A stretch of 43,967 bases of DNA from Vibrio lentus (GTDB lineage Bacteria > Pseudomonadota > Gammaproteobacteria > Enterobacterales > Vibrionaceae): positions 1 to 43,967 of the forward strand of contig NZ_MCZK01000041.1 in NCBI RefSeq assembly GCF_002875945.1, given 5' to 3'. The notes under the pieces are model-generated. The model did not search any database and was not told the DNA's origin. It saw only the letters and a program-made list of their open reading frames with translations. Both the position numbers and the translations under genes were made by a program. Positions 1-8,684 of the stretch are shown one piece after another (within the stretch, counting starts at the first letter, position 1; every line of letters begins with the position of its first letter).

Positions 1-16
1 TAAGCGGAGAAGAGCC
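1..16 (+). repeat. 16-bp sequence repeated inverted at the other end of the window
   Basis: TAAGCGGAGAAGAGCC at 1-16 occurs as its exact reverse complement at 43949-43964. The left copy is inside the truncated PLP enzyme gene and reads Ser-Gly-Glu-Glu-Pro in frame. The match may continue beyond the left edge, which cannot be seen. It may have caused the sequence to be cut at these points. Confidence 0.6.
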
Positions 17-740
17 CCTAAAGTACGTGATTGAAAAAGAAGGCGGTATTGGAGCCTTCATTGCCGAAGCGGTTCGTAACACAGACGTTCAAGTGCCAAG
101 TAAGGCTTATTGGAAACGCATCCGTGAGATCTGTGATAAGCACAACGTCATGTTGATCATCGATGACATCCCAAATGGCATGGGCCGTAGCGGCGAATGG
201 TTTACTCACCAAGCGTTTGATATCGAACCTGACATCCTATGTATCGGTAAAGGTTTTGGCGGCGGCTTGGTTCCAATTGCAGCCATGGTCACCAAAGACA
301 AATACAACACGGCGGCGCAAGTCTCACTTGGTCACTACACCCATGAGAAAAGCCCAATAGGTTGCGCAGCAGCACTCGCCACCATGGAAGTGATTGAGCA
401 AGAAAACCTACTAGAAAAAGTGCAAGCAGACAGCGTATTCGTGCGTGAACAACTGCTTCAAATGAAAGAGAAATATCCTGTCATTGGTGACGTTCGCGGC
501 ATCGGTCTGCTTTGGGGCGTAGAGTTGGTCACCGACCATATCACTAAGACCAGAGCTTTCGACGAAGCAGAAGCAGTACTTTACCAATGCCTGAACGATG
601 GCCTGAGCTTTAAGGTGTCACAAGGTAACGTGATTCAGTTGAGTCCACCATTAATCATCAGCCGTAGCGAGTTAGAAGTCGCTTTGTCTATATTCGAAAA
701 AGCGATAGCAAAAGTCTGCAAAGATTTTGAATACCTTTGA
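3..740 (+). CDS. pbfA: Class III PLP aminotransferase-fold enzyme, probable (R)-1-hydroxy-2-aminoethylphosphonate ammonia-lyase (PbfA), 5'-truncated
   Basis: The reading frame is open to the left edge, so the N-terminal part is missing; about 245 C-terminal residues remain. The fold type I PLP lysine lies in CIGKGFGGG (codon at 249-251), preceded by the acidic motif LIIDDIPNGMGRSG. Ordinary class III transaminases usually have DEVQTGxGRTG here, so the active site is atypical. The next gene is phnX, 127 bp downstream on the same strand. In vibrios a PLP lyase of this family, PbfA, is known beside phnW/phnX; it converts (R)-1-hydroxy-2-aminoethylphosphonate to phosphonoacetaldehyde and ammonia, which PhnX then cleaves. 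The family is seen directly; the PbfA assignment is inferred from context and the altered motif. The alternative is a true omega-transaminase acting on a related aminophosphonate. Confidence 0.72.
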   Translation, partial: SGEEPLKYVIEKEGGIGAFIAEAVRNTDVQVPSKAYWKRIREICDKHNVMLIIDDIPNGMGRSGEWFTHQAFDIEPDILCIGKGFGGGLVPIAAMVTKDKYNTAAQVSLGHYTHEKSPIGCAAALATMEVIEQENLLEKVQADSVFVREQLLQMKEKYPVIGDVRGIGLLWGVELVTDHITKTRAFDEAEAVLYQCLNDGLSFKVSQGNVIQLSPPLIISRSELEVALSIFEKAIAKVCKDFEYL

Positions 741-867
741 ATCACCTTTTAAAGCACGTCTTGAAGCAATAATTTCAAGCAACCAATAACCTAAAACAAT
801 CAGTAACCTCCCGACTGAACCTTTGAGTCTTAAACAGGCGGGAAGTGACACACAATAGGACACTATT

Positions 868-1686
868 ATGAACACGACATCACCTATCCAAGCGGTTATC
901 TTTGACTGGGCTGGCACTATCGTTGATTTCGGCTCGTTTGCTCCAACCAGTATTTTTGTAGAAGCATTCAGACAAGGTTTCGACTTTGACATCGACCTAG
1001 CAGAAGCACGTGAACCCATGGGTATCGGCAAATGGGATCACATCCAAGCGGTGGGTCGAATTCCGGCTGTTGACGCTCGTTGGAACGCTCAATTCGGACG
1101 TTCAATGACCAGTGAAGACGTTGATGCGATCTACGCGGCATTCATGCCTCTTCAAAAAGCGAAAGTAGCCGACCACGCAGCGCCAATTTTAAACGCAATC
1201 GAAGTGGTGAATAACTTAAAAGAGAAGAACGTAAAAATAGGTTCTTGTTCTGGCTACCCACGAGAAGTGATGGACGTACTGATTCCAGCTGCAGCAGATT
1301 ACGGTTATCTTCCTGACAACGTAGTCGCAACGGATGACTTACCGCAAGGCGGTCGCCCAGCTCCATTCATGGCACTTAAAAACGTCATTGACCTAGGCGT
1401 GACCAACGTTGCAGCTTGTGTGAAAGTGGATGACGCAGCACCGGGTATCGATGAAGGCCACAATGCAGGCATGTGGACGGTAGGCCTTGTTCTATCTGGT
1501 AACGAAGCAGGCTTAACCTACCAAGAATATGTAGATGCCGACGAAGCAACACTGGCAGCGGCACGTGAAAAAGCAAGCGTGAAGCTAAACAAATCAAACC
1601 CTCACTACCTGATCGATACCATCGCTGACTTACCTGGAGTGATTGCAGATATCGAAAAACGTTTACTGTCAGGTGAACGCCCTTAA
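868..1686 (+). CDS. phnX: Phosphonoacetaldehyde hydrolase (phosphonatase)
   Basis: A 272-residue HAD-superfamily enzyme that splits phosphonoacetaldehyde into acetaldehyde and phosphate, the last step of 2-aminoethylphosphonate use. The N-terminal motif FDWAGTIVD carries the nucleophile Asp13. MGIGKWDH carries Lys55, in the position of the Schiff-base lysine that distinguishes phosphonatases from other HAD enzymes. [14 protein letters not shown] near residue 190 matches the acidic metal-binding motif. Length is normal for PhnX. An AGGA lies about 8 bases before the ATG. It follows the PbfA-like gene on the same strand and is followed by a long terminator hairpin, so the two probably close an operon whose earlier genes (phnW or similar) lie left of the window. 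Confidence 0.95.
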   Translation: MNTTSPIQAVIFDWAGTIVDFGSFAPTSIFVEAFRQGFDFDIDLAEAREPMGIGKWDHIQAVGRIPAVDARWNAQFGRSMTSEDVDAIYAAFMPLQKAKVADHAAPILNAIEVVNNLKEKNVKIGSCSGYPREVMDVLIPAAADYGYLPDNVVATDDLPQGGRPAPFMALKNVIDLGVTNVAACVKVDDAAPGIDEGHNAGMWTVGLVLSGNEAGLTYQEYVDADEATLAAAREKASVKLNKSNPHYLIDTIADLPGVIADIEKRLLSGERP

Positions 1687-1748
1687 ACAAAAGCGAGCTA
1701 TTCGCATGATGTAAAGTGCGCGAAAAACATCTCTGATAGCGTCAATTC

Positions 1749-1804
1749 AAATCCCTATCCAATCATGTACTCATTCGAGTTAAACATATTGGGTGGGGAT
1801 TTTT
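1749..1804 (+). terminator. Hairpin terminator after phnX
   Basis: A 15-bp imperfect stem pairs 1749-1763 with 1788-1802, using two G-T pairs, around a 24-base loop that holds its own small hairpin (ACTC-attc-GAGT). A T-rich stretch follows. It lies 60 bp after the phnX stop and fits the end of the phosphonate operon. Confidence 0.65.
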
Positions 1805-2126
1805 GCTTTATAAGCATGATAAAGCGCAAGTTTTTGACCTATTCTCCTTTGAGCCACTGGTAAATGGACGAGGCTAGGCTATAGCTTAAATATAAGCATT
1901 CCAACAAATGACAAAATCAACAATAAAGGCACCTTAAATATATAATATTTAACAATTTCATTGACTCCAATACGCAATCAGATTAACAATATAAGTACTG
2001 AGAAAGAAATAGGTTCACCTGAACCAACACCTTGATTTACTTATTATAAGCAGTGTCGTAACCCAATAAGTGATCGTTTTACTGGTAAGTTCAGATAAAA
2101 ATAAGAGTTAATCCAAGGAAAAGATT
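1805..2126 (+). other. AT-rich intergenic region before the OmpA-like gene
   Basis: I see no convincing ORF, hairpin or repeat in this stretch. It must hold the promoter of the OmpA-like gene and probably a long untranslated leader, as is common for vibrio outer-membrane protein genes. AAGGAA about 8 bases before the ATG at 2127 is the ribosome binding site. Confidence 0.4.
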
Positions 2127-3197
2127 ATGAAAAAATTGTCAAAAATCATGTGTGCTGTTGTAGCCGCTTCAGGCTTAGCAGCAGCTCCTTCTATTGCTGC
2201 AACGACTTACGTGGGTGCAAAAGTGGGCGTGGGCTGGCTAGACAGTGCATGCGTAAGCGGTGAAAAATGTGATGATGATGCAATTGGTGCTGGCATCTAC
2301 TCTGGTTACAATTTTAATGACAAGTTTGGTATTGAGCTAAGCTCAGACTTCCTTGGCGACTACAAGACAAGCTTTTCAAAGAATGGCACAACAGCTGCGT
2401 TCAGCGATCCACTGATCGCAATCTCTCTAACTCCAATGTACCGTCTACCAGTACAACAAGAGTTTGACGTATTCTTCAAAGCGGGTCCTGCATACATTTC
2501 ACACGGTGGCGAAGATGACGTTGTTCTTTCTGCTGGTATCGGTGTAGAGAAGCAACTGTCTTCTGATTGGGCATTACGTGTTGAATACCAATACTTTGAT
2601 GATTTCGACGACAACTTCGTTCAAGACCTAAACTCGAACCTACTTTCTGTTGGTGTTAGCTACAACTTCGGTACAGGTAACACAACGGCATCAGCGGCGG
2701 CTGCAACAGCTTCTGCAGTAGCAGTGACTCAAGCGCCATCTGAGTCAATCACAGAGCCAGCAGTTGTTGTTGAAGAGAAAACAACAGTCGTTGTGACTAA
2801 AGCGCAAACAGAGAGCTACTCTCAAGAAATGTTCGCGACTAACAGCACTGAACTGTCTACAGACGGTAAGATTGCACTACAACCATTGGTTGAAGTACTT
2901 AAAGCTCACCCTCAATCAAGCGTTGTTGTTGTTGGTCACACTGACTCAACAGGTGCAGCTGAATACAACATGATGATCTCTAAGAAACGTGCTGCTGCAG
3001 TAGCTGCACACATCGAAGAGCAAGGCATTGCTGCTGACCGCATCACTGCAACAGGTGAAGGCGAAGAGAACCCAGTTGCATCGAATGATACAGCTGAAGG
3101 CCGTGCTCAAAACCGTCGTGTTGACGCAACGATCCCTGGTTTTGAATACCAGCAAGAAGTGAAAGTTGAAGAAGTTATCGTTGAAGCTGCTGAATAA
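2127..3197 (+). CDS. ompA: OmpA family outer-membrane protein
   Basis: A 356-residue protein with a signal peptide (MKKLSKIMCAVVAASG, cleavage probably after SIA near residue 24). An N-terminal eight-strand-type beta-barrel spans about residues 25-182 and ends in SVGVSYNFG. An Ala/Val/Thr-rich linker follows at about 185-225. The C-terminal OmpA/MotB domain at about 232-340 carries VVVVGHTDSTG and the NRRVDATI end motif that binds peptidoglycan. The product should anchor the outer membrane to the cell wall. The gene is monocistronic: a strong terminator follows, and the next gene is on the other strand. A short acidic tail rich in Glu and Val follows the OmpA domain. Confidence 0.93.
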   Translation: MKKLSKIMCAVVAASGLAAAPSIAATTYVGAKVGVGWLDSACVSGEKCDDDAIGAGIYSGYNFNDKFGIELSSDFLGDYKTSFSKNGTTAAFSDPLIAISLTPMYRLPVQQEFDVFFKAGPAYISHGGEDDVVLSAGIGVEKQLSSDWALRVEYQYFDDFDDNFVQDLNSNLLSVGVSYNFGTGNTTASAAAATASAVAVTQAPSESITEPAVVVEEKTTVVVTKAQTESYSQEMFATNSTELSTDGKIALQPLVEVLKAHPQSSVVVVGHTDSTGAAEYNMMISKKRAAAVAAHIEEQGIAADRITATGEGEENPVASNDTAEGRAQNRRVDATIPGFEYQQEVKVEEVIVEAAE

Positions 3198-3223
3198 TAG
3201 CACTCCACCTTAGCTCAAATAAT

Positions 3224-3257
3224 AAGGGCGGAGCACTTGAAAGTGCTCCGCCCTTTT
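3224..3257 (+). terminator. Strong intrinsic terminator after the OmpA-like gene
   Basis: A 15-bp perfect stem (3224-3238 with 3241-3255), rich in G and C, is followed by TTTTG. It lies 27 bp after the stop codon. Read leftward it is followed by TTATTATT, so it may also stop transcription from the convergent OsmC-family gene. Confidence 0.9.
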
Positions 3258-3334
3258 GTTTATCTGGCTCTGCCTATAAACCGTAAGCCTTAAGCCGCAA
3301 AAATCAGCCTAACACCAGAGCGGCAATCCGAAGA

Positions 3335-3733
3335 CTAGATGATTTCCCAGCTGTGGGTCATCTCTACGCCCGCGCCCAGCATTAGGCATACTGAACAGTA
3401 TTTCTCTAACGAATCCGCACAGACCTTAGCAACCAACTCAGGATCAAGGTTGTCACCAGATACTTCAAAATGAATATTAATCACAGTGAAGATTTTTGGC
3501 GCCGTTTCACGACGTGTGGTTTCAAGTTTTGCATTACAGCCTGTGATGTTCTGGCCTGCCGATTTCAAACCATCTACGACATCAACAGAGCTACAACCAC
3601 CAGCGGCCATCAGCACCATCTCCATAGGGCTTGGCGCTGTAGCACCACCGCTTCCGTCCATAACGATAGAATGGCCTGATTGAGATTGACCTAGGAATTT
3701 AAAGCCTTCGACCCATTTAACTTCTGCTTGCAT
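3335..3733 (-). CDS. OsmC family protein, YhfA-like
   Basis: About 132 residues. It matches the YhfA branch of the OsmC family as I recall it: it begins MQAEVKWVEG, and contains PSPMEMVLMAAGGCSSVDVV (about residues 38-57) and EKYCSVCLML near the end, which carry the two cysteines typical of OsmC/Ohr thiol peroxidase folds. The YhfA branch has no settled function; organic peroxide reduction is the family activity and is only inferred here. I place the start at the ATG at 3731-3733 because AAGGA lies about 6 bases upstream and family members begin there. An ATG 33 bases further upstream has no support. Confidence 0.85.
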   Translation of the reverse strand: MQAEVKWVEGFKFLGQSQSGHSIVMDGSGGATAPSPMEMVLMAAGGCSSVDVVDGLKSAGQNITGCNAKLETTRRETAPKIFTVINIHFEVSGDNLDPELVAKVCADSLEKYCSVCLMLGAGVEMTHSWEII

Positions 3734-3933
3734 GTTGTTCCTTAGATGTACGAAAACCGTCATCATTAACTAGTCTTTTATATCAATGCCTACACCCTAC
3801 TACTGGCGGCATTTATGAGCAAGATTTCTGTTTGAGATATTTTTTTCATGAATTGTGCAATTTTTTCCATCTAAAACCTGTCTCTATTCGTACATTCAAA
3901 ATCGAATGAAAAGAACGTCAAGATGAGGTATCT

Positions 3934-5076
3934 ATGAATAAATTATCTAAAATATTGGTATCACTCGTGGTTGCGCTACCACTGATTTCGCTGTTTGTGA
4001 GCCAGACTGGCACTGCCAATACAATGGATAAAACGGCAAATTCAAGCAAGAGTGAAATCGCGACACTGGCCGGTGGTTGTTTTTGGTGTACAGAATCCGA
4101 TCTGGAGAAGTTGACTGGTGTCACCGACGTTATCTCTGGGTATTCTGGTGGTGAATTAGAAAATCCAACCTACAAACAAGTTTCATCAGGTAAGTCTGGT
4201 CACATCGAAGTGATCAACGTGACTTATAACCCTGATGTGGTTAGCTACGAACAGGTACTTGACCAATTCTTCAGACACATAGACCCAACCGATGACAAAG
4301 GGTCATTCGTTGACAGAGGCCCACAATATCGACCTGCTGTTTTCTATCATAACCAAGAGCAAAAAGACGTCGCTCAGAGCTTCATGATGGAAATCGATAA
4401 GGCTCAGATCTTTGGTGAACCACTAAAAACTGAACTGATTAAGTTTGAGAAATTCTGGCCAGCAGAGGATTACCATCAAGATTATTACAAGAAGAGCAAG
4501 GTTCGTTATAACTACTACCGCTACGCTTCTGGTCGTGATCAGTACCTTGATAAAGTCTTCGGTGATGATAGAAAAGAAAATCCGAAAACGATCCGTCAGA
4601 TCATCGATGGTAAGAATGCGACAGCCAATGCTAAGACATACAGCAAGCCGTCTGATGCAGAGATCAAAGCCTCTCTAACTTCACTGCAATACGATGTGAC
4701 ACAAGACGACGCAACAGAGCGCCCGTTTGACAACAAATACTGGGATAACAAGCAAGAAGGTATTTACGTTGATATCGTAACCGGTGAGCCTTTGTTCTCT
4801 TCAAAAGACAAATACAAATCAGGTACAGGTTGGCCGAGCTTCACACAGCCAATTAGCGAGGCTTATGTCGTAACGACTACTGACTACAAGCTGCTCTACC
4901 CAAGAACAGAGGTTCGCAGTAAATTTGGTGACTCTCACCTAGGACATGTATTTAAAGATGGTCCAAAGCCAACAGGCTTACGTTACTGCATGAACTCAGC
5001 CGCTATGCGCTTTATCCCAGCAGATAAATTGGCTGAAGAAGGCTACGAAGAATATATTGAAATGTTCGAAGGCTAA
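3934..5076 (+). CDS. msrAB: Bifunctional peptide-methionine sulfoxide reductase MsrA-MsrB, exported
   Basis: A 380-residue fusion that repairs both methionine sulfoxide epimers in proteins. It begins with a signal-type hydrophobic segment (about residues 5-23), so it probably acts in the periplasm or on the inner membrane. The MsrA domain spans about residues 42-200, with GGCFWC carrying the catalytic Cys49. The MsrB domain spans about 240-372, with [17 protein letters not shown] and [11 protein letters not shown] carrying the catalytic Cys352. The two CxxC zinc pairs common in many MsrB proteins are absent: [13 protein letters not shown] stands at the first site. This organisation resembles PilB-type MsrAB but without the thioredoxin domain, so an external electron donor is needed. 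GAGG precedes the ATG by about 7 bases. A bidirectional terminator follows. Confidence 0.95.
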   Translation: MNKLSKILVSLVVALPLISLFVSQTGTANTMDKTANSSKSEIATLAGGCFWCTESDLEKLTGVTDVISGYSGGELENPTYKQVSSGKSGHIEVINVTYNPDVVSYEQVLDQFFRHIDPTDDKGSFVDRGPQYRPAVFYHNQEQKDVAQSFMMEIDKAQIFGEPLKTELIKFEKFWPAEDYHQDYYKKSKVRYNYYRYASGRDQYLDKVFGDDRKENPKTIRQIIDGKNATANAKTYSKPSDAEIKASLTSLQYDVTQDDATERPFDNKYWDNKQEGIYVDIVTGEPLFSSKDKYKSGTGWPSFTQPISEAYVVTTTDYKLLYPRTEVRSKFGDSHLGHVFKDGPKPTGLRYCMNSAAMRFIPADKLAEEGYEEYIEMFEG

Positions 5077-5109
5077 GTGCTAAGAAATTAGAGCTACACC
5101 TACACCTAT

Positions 5110-5144
5110 AACAACAAAGCCAGCATATCGCTGGCTTTGTTGTT
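5110..5144. terminator. Bidirectional terminator between msrAB and ktrB
   Basis: A 15-bp perfect stem (5110-5124 with 5130-5144) with loop ATATC has A-rich and T-rich ends in both directions. It sits between two convergent genes, 34 bp after msrAB and 37 bp before the stop of ktrB. Confidence 0.8.
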
Positions 5145-5181
5145 ACTGACAAAATGTGATTCATTAACCTGTTAACGTTAT

Positions 5182-6549
5182 TTAACCCGTTAACACAGTA
5201 TCTTCGGGATATTTCAACAAGGAAGGTTCTGGACGAGCCAACATGTACGCCAAAGTCAAAGGACCAATACGCCCGATTACCATCACGACAATCATGATGT
5301 ATTTACCCGGTTCAGTTAGGTTTGCTGTTAATCCTGCCGTTAGTCCAACAGTTGCAAAGGCAGAAATCACCTCAAACATCACTCGGTCAAACGCGGCCTG
5401 CTCAGTAAGCATTAACAAAAACATCGCGGTAGTTAATAACGCTCCACTGACCACAATAATCGCCAATGACTTTGTTACCGCTTGCCAAGTAACGGTGCGC
5501 TTAAACATCACTACATGCTTTTTCTGACGCAGGAAGGTCCAAGTCGCGACAAATGCAACCGCAAAGGTCGAGACCTTGATACCACCACCAGTGGAAGTCG
5601 AGCCAGCACCAATCAACATCAGTACTATCATCACCAATAATGCCGGTTGCGTATACTGAGACAAATCCACACTGTTAAAACCAGCGGTACGAGCACTCGC
5701 CGATTGGAAAAATGCCGCTAACCACTGACCTTGTATCGAAAGTCCTTCCATCGTTGCTGAGTTATTTCTCTCCAATAACCAAAACATAACCGTACCCACC
5801 AACAACAAAGTTGGTGTCGCGGTCAGCATGATCTTGGTGTGTAAATGCAGGTGTTGAAAACCTTTACGCCAGTTACTCGATAAGTCGCCGACTACCGTGA
5901 AACCTAATCCACCAAAGATGAATAAACCCGCCAAGGTAAAGATCACCAATGGATCATCAACAAAACTCATCATACTGTCGGAGAACAGCGCGAAACCTGC
6001 GTTATTAAATGCAGATATAGCGTGAAAGAGTGCATAAAAGCTTCCCGTTGCCCATCCCATTTCTGGAACCCAACGGAAACAGAGCAACACAAAACCGACA
6101 AATTCCGCCACCAATGCAAAGATTATGATCTTCTTGACTAACTTACGCAGGTTAATCTTTCGGTCTTGCCCCAATGCTTCTTTGGCTAAAGCTTGTTGCT
6201 TTAAGCTTAACCGAACACCAAACATATAAAGCAGTACCGCAGACAGGGTCATTTGCCCTAACCCGCCCACTTGCATCAAAAACATCAGCAAGATTTTGCC
6301 CGCCAAAGTGAAGTGTTCACCCGTGTCAACAACGCCCAAACCTGTCACACTGATTGCGGATGTGGCAGTAAACAACGCATCAGTAAAGCTAAGACCTGTC
6401 ACAGAGAAGACTGGCAGCGTCAGCAAGATTGCAGAAGGGATAAGAACACCTAGGAAACTCGTAAGGATAATCTTCGGCTCAGAGCCTTTGCGTGGCTTTT
6501 TATCTGTGTTGAGCGTGTAAAAAGTACCTTTTCGTTTCAACGAATTCAT
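5182..6549 (-). CDS. ktrB: Na+-dependent K+ uptake channel subunit KtrB
   Basis: A 455-residue multi-spanning membrane protein of the TrkH/KtrB superfamily. The four pore-loop signatures are visible in order: TATSAISVTGLGVVD, AISAFNNAGFALF, SASARTAGFNSVD and VISAFATVGLTAG; each central glycine is a selectivity-filter position. GAGSTSTGGGIKVST, just after the third pore loop, is the flexible gate loop of KtrB. It closely resembles the KtrB described in Vibrio alginolyticus, from memory. It lies 33 bp after ktrA on the same strand and the two form the ktrAB operon. AAGGTAG precedes the ATG. It would import K+ during hyperosmotic stress, regulated by the KtrA ring. Confidence 0.96.
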   Translation of the reverse strand: MNSLKRKGTFYTLNTDKKPRKGSEPKIILTSFLGVLIPSAILLTLPVFSVTGLSFTDALFTATSAISVTGLGVVDTGEHFTLAGKILLMFLMQVGGLGQMTLSAVLLYMFGVRLSLKQQALAKEALGQDRKINLRKLVKKIIIFALVAEFVGFVLLCFRWVPEMGWATGSFYALFHAISAFNNAGFALFSDSMMSFVDDPLVIFTLAGLFIFGGLGFTVVGDLSSNWRKGFQHLHLHTKIMLTATPTLLLVGTVMFWLLERNNSATMEGLSIQGQWLAAFFQSASARTAGFNSVDLSQYTQPALLVMIVLMLIGAGSTSTGGGIKVSTFAVAFVATWTFLRQKKHVVMFKRTVTWQAVTKSLAIIVVSGALLTTAMFLLMLTEQAAFDRVMFEVISAFATVGLTAGLTANLTEPGKYIMIVVMVIGRIGPLTLAYMLARPEPSLLKYPEDTVLTG

Positions 6550-6582
6550 ACGGCTACCTTATTACCAATTACTTATTACCAG

Positions 6583-7239
6583 TTACCAGTTACGTAACTT
6601 TCTAGACAAGGTATCTTTCGGCCCTGCAATGATCACCACATCACCGATCTCTAAACTGACATCAAGTTCAGGTGCTTTGGTTAGGTTCGGGCCGCGCTTG
6701 AAGCCAAGCACTTCAACCCCGACCTCTTTACACAACTTGAGGTCGCGAAGTTGCTTACCCAATAACTTTGAGCCGATAACGATTTCTGTCATCGCTAAGC
6801 CACTACCTAGGTCGATAAATTCAAGAACGCGTCGGTCCAACATCTTACGCGCAACTCGGATCCCCATGTCTCGCTCAGGCATAATGATGTGGTCAGCGCC
6901 AATCTTAGCTAGGATCTTTCCGTGAAACTTATCGTTCGCCTTCACCCAAACAGCCTTAGCGCCAGACTCTTTCACTACCAACGTCGTTAGAATGCTTGAG
7001 TTAACATCAGAGCCAATCGACACCATCACCATGTCGTAATCGTCGAGCCTTAACTCTTTTACCGTTTCTTCGCTCGTGCAGTTCGCAACAATCGCTTGTG
7101 AAACAAAAGCCGCCGCTTCTTTCACTCGCTCTTCATCAATATCAACGGCTAATACTTGCGCCCCTGAGCTTTGCAGCTCTTTGCAGACAGATAGACCAAA
7201 ACGCCCCAAGCCGATAACTGCATATTGTTTGTCGCTCAT
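6583..7239 (-). CDS. ktrA: K+ uptake regulatory subunit KtrA (RCK domain)
   Basis: A 218-residue cytoplasmic protein that forms an octameric ring and gates KtrB by binding ATP/ADP. The N-terminal Rossmann RCK_N domain (about 1-120) has GLGRFG and the acidic VDIDEE after the second strand. The C-terminal RCK_C/TrkA_C domain (about 135-218) ends in GDVVIIAGPKDTL. It is the first gene of the ktrAB operon, transcribed away from the MscS-type gene. AGGA lies about 6 bases before the ATG. Length is normal for KtrA and about half that of a two-domain TrkA. Confidence 0.96.
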   Translation of the reverse strand: MSDKQYAVIGLGRFGLSVCKELQSSGAQVLAVDIDEERVKEAAAFVSQAIVANCTSEETVKELRLDDYDMVMVSIGSDVNSSILTTLVVKESGAKAVWVKANDKFHGKILAKIGADHIIMPERDMGIRVARKMLDRRVLEFIDLGSGLAMTEIVIGSKLLGKQLRDLKLCKEVGVEVLGFKRGPNLTKAPELDVSLEIGDVVIIAGPKDTLSRKLRNW

Positions 7240-7425
7240 TTGAAATCCTGTTTAGAAATTTTAATTACACGGGATAGCCAAAGCTACATTAGTTTCTATC
7301 TCAAAAAAAGTTAGTTTTTCGATAATAAGGTTATACTAGTGTCATAATCGCTTGATTTATAAAGGTAGAGAACAACTCCAGTTTCTGCTAATTTCCAATT
7401 CATAATTTCTGCGGCAGCACACACA

Positions 7426-8541
7426 ATGAATGAATTCATCACCCAAGTACAAACCTATATAAACCAGAGCCATAGTGATTGGGGCAACAGCGTCCTGTTC
7501 ATCACTATTGCGAGTTTTTTCGCTTGGGTAGCTTGGCGAATTATCCATAATCGCCTAGAAATCTTAGTCAAAAGAACCCCATTTCATTGGGATGACCTAT
7601 TATTAGAAGCCTTAAAAACGCCAGTTAGTACGCTACTTTGGTGTTGGCCTGGTACTGTGTCTCTTGGTTTGATTCTTCAAGACCAATTTGGCAATGAAAT
7701 CAATTGGCTAAGAACACTTAAGCATATTCTTATTATATGTACCTTTGTTTGGTTCACTCTGAGAATGATCACGAACTCAGAGGCCTATGTTTTAAAACAG
7801 AAGACCAGAGACGAAACCACCGTTCAGGCTATCGCGAAAGTCGCTCGCTTGTTCTTCATGGTGATGGGTGGCCTGACAATCATGCAGGCATTCGGCCTCA
7901 GCCTTTCAGGCTTGCTGACATTCGGTGGTGTGGGTGGCTTAATCGTCGGTTTGGCGGCTAAAGACTTACTGTCGAACTTTTTTGGTGGGATGATGATTTA
8001 CTTCGACCGTCCTTTTAAAGTCGGAGATTGGATTCGCTCTCCTGATCGTCAAATTGAAGGGACGGTTGAACGTATTGGCTGGCGCATGACCATCATTCGT
8101 ACCTTTGATAAGCGCCCTTTGTACGTGCCAAATTCCGTGTTCAGTAACATTGTGGTGGAGAACCCATCAAGGATGCTGAACCGCAGAATCAATGAGACTT
8201 TTGGGCTTCGTTACCAAGATGCAAACAAGCTCGCTCTGATTGTGGATGACGTGAAAGCTATGCTCGAAACGCACCCTGACATTGATGCTAAGCAGACGTT
8301 GATCGTTAACTTTGATAAGTTTGGCCCATCAACACTCAACTTCTTTATCTACACCTTCACAAAAACGGTCAATTGGGTGAGATACCACGAAGTTAAACAA
8401 GACGTTCTCTTACAGGTGTTAGCGATTATTCATAAGCACAATGCGGATATCGCCTTCCCAACACAAACACTTAAGATCGATCCTCAAGGCTTTAACGAAG
8501 CTCAAGCTATCGTTACTTCTAATCCTGAAACTCACCAATAA
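7426..8541 (+). CDS. Mechanosensitive ion channel, MscS family
   Basis: A 371-residue membrane protein. Hydrophobic segments occupy about residues 20-42, 65-85, 100-120 and 140-165. The pore-lining helix follows, with GGVGGLIVGLAAKDLLSNFFGG (about 170-191), the glycine/alanine pattern of MscS TM3. The beta domain begins with the RPFKVGDWI motif, and a soluble C-terminal domain runs to the end. The extra N-terminal helices put it nearer YnaI/YbdG-type channels than the 286-residue MscS. It should act as a tension-gated valve that releases solutes on hypo-osmotic shock. It is divergent from ktrAB with 186 bp between them, a sensible pairing of uptake and release. The ribosome binding site is weak. 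Confidence 0.9.
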   Translation: MNEFITQVQTYINQSHSDWGNSVLFITIASFFAWVAWRIIHNRLEILVKRTPFHWDDLLLEALKTPVSTLLWCWPGTVSLGLILQDQFGNEINWLRTLKHILIICTFVWFTLRMITNSEAYVLKQKTRDETTVQAIAKVARLFFMVMGGLTIMQAFGLSLSGLLTFGGVGGLIVGLAAKDLLSNFFGGMMIYFDRPFKVGDWIRSPDRQIEGTVERIGWRMTIIRTFDKRPLYVPNSVFSNIVVENPSRMLNRRINETFGLRYQDANKLALIVDDVKAMLETHPDIDAKQTLIVNFDKFGPSTLNFFIYTFTKTVNWVRYHEVKQDVLLQVLAIIHKHNADIAFPTQTLKIDPQGFNEAQAIVTSNPETHQ

Positions 8542-8563
8542 CCACACCGATATTGCTTATCGT

Positions 8564-8639
8564 TAAGTAAATTTCTTGTCCATAAGTAAATTGGTTAGCG
8601 GTAAGTAAACTGGTTATCGATAAGTAAACCAGGTGAAGC
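8564..8639 (+). repeat. Four-copy 19-bp imperfect tandem repeat upstream of manC
   Basis: TAAGTAAA recurs at 8564, 8583, 8602 and 8621, exactly 19 bp apart each time. The rest of each unit is partly conserved: copies two and three share TTGGTTAGCGG/CTGGTTATCGA. The block ends in AGGTGAAG, 45 bp before the preferred manC start. It lies between the MscS-type gene and manC. Confidence 0.85.
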
Positions 8640-8684
8640 GTGGTAATATGGTGCCAGTATTTTAATGCACTCAATTACCACTCT

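Noticed and set aside
7357..7548. Leftward ORF overlapping the MscS-type gene start
   Set aside because: It is antisense to the well-supported MscS coding sequence and has no recognisable features.
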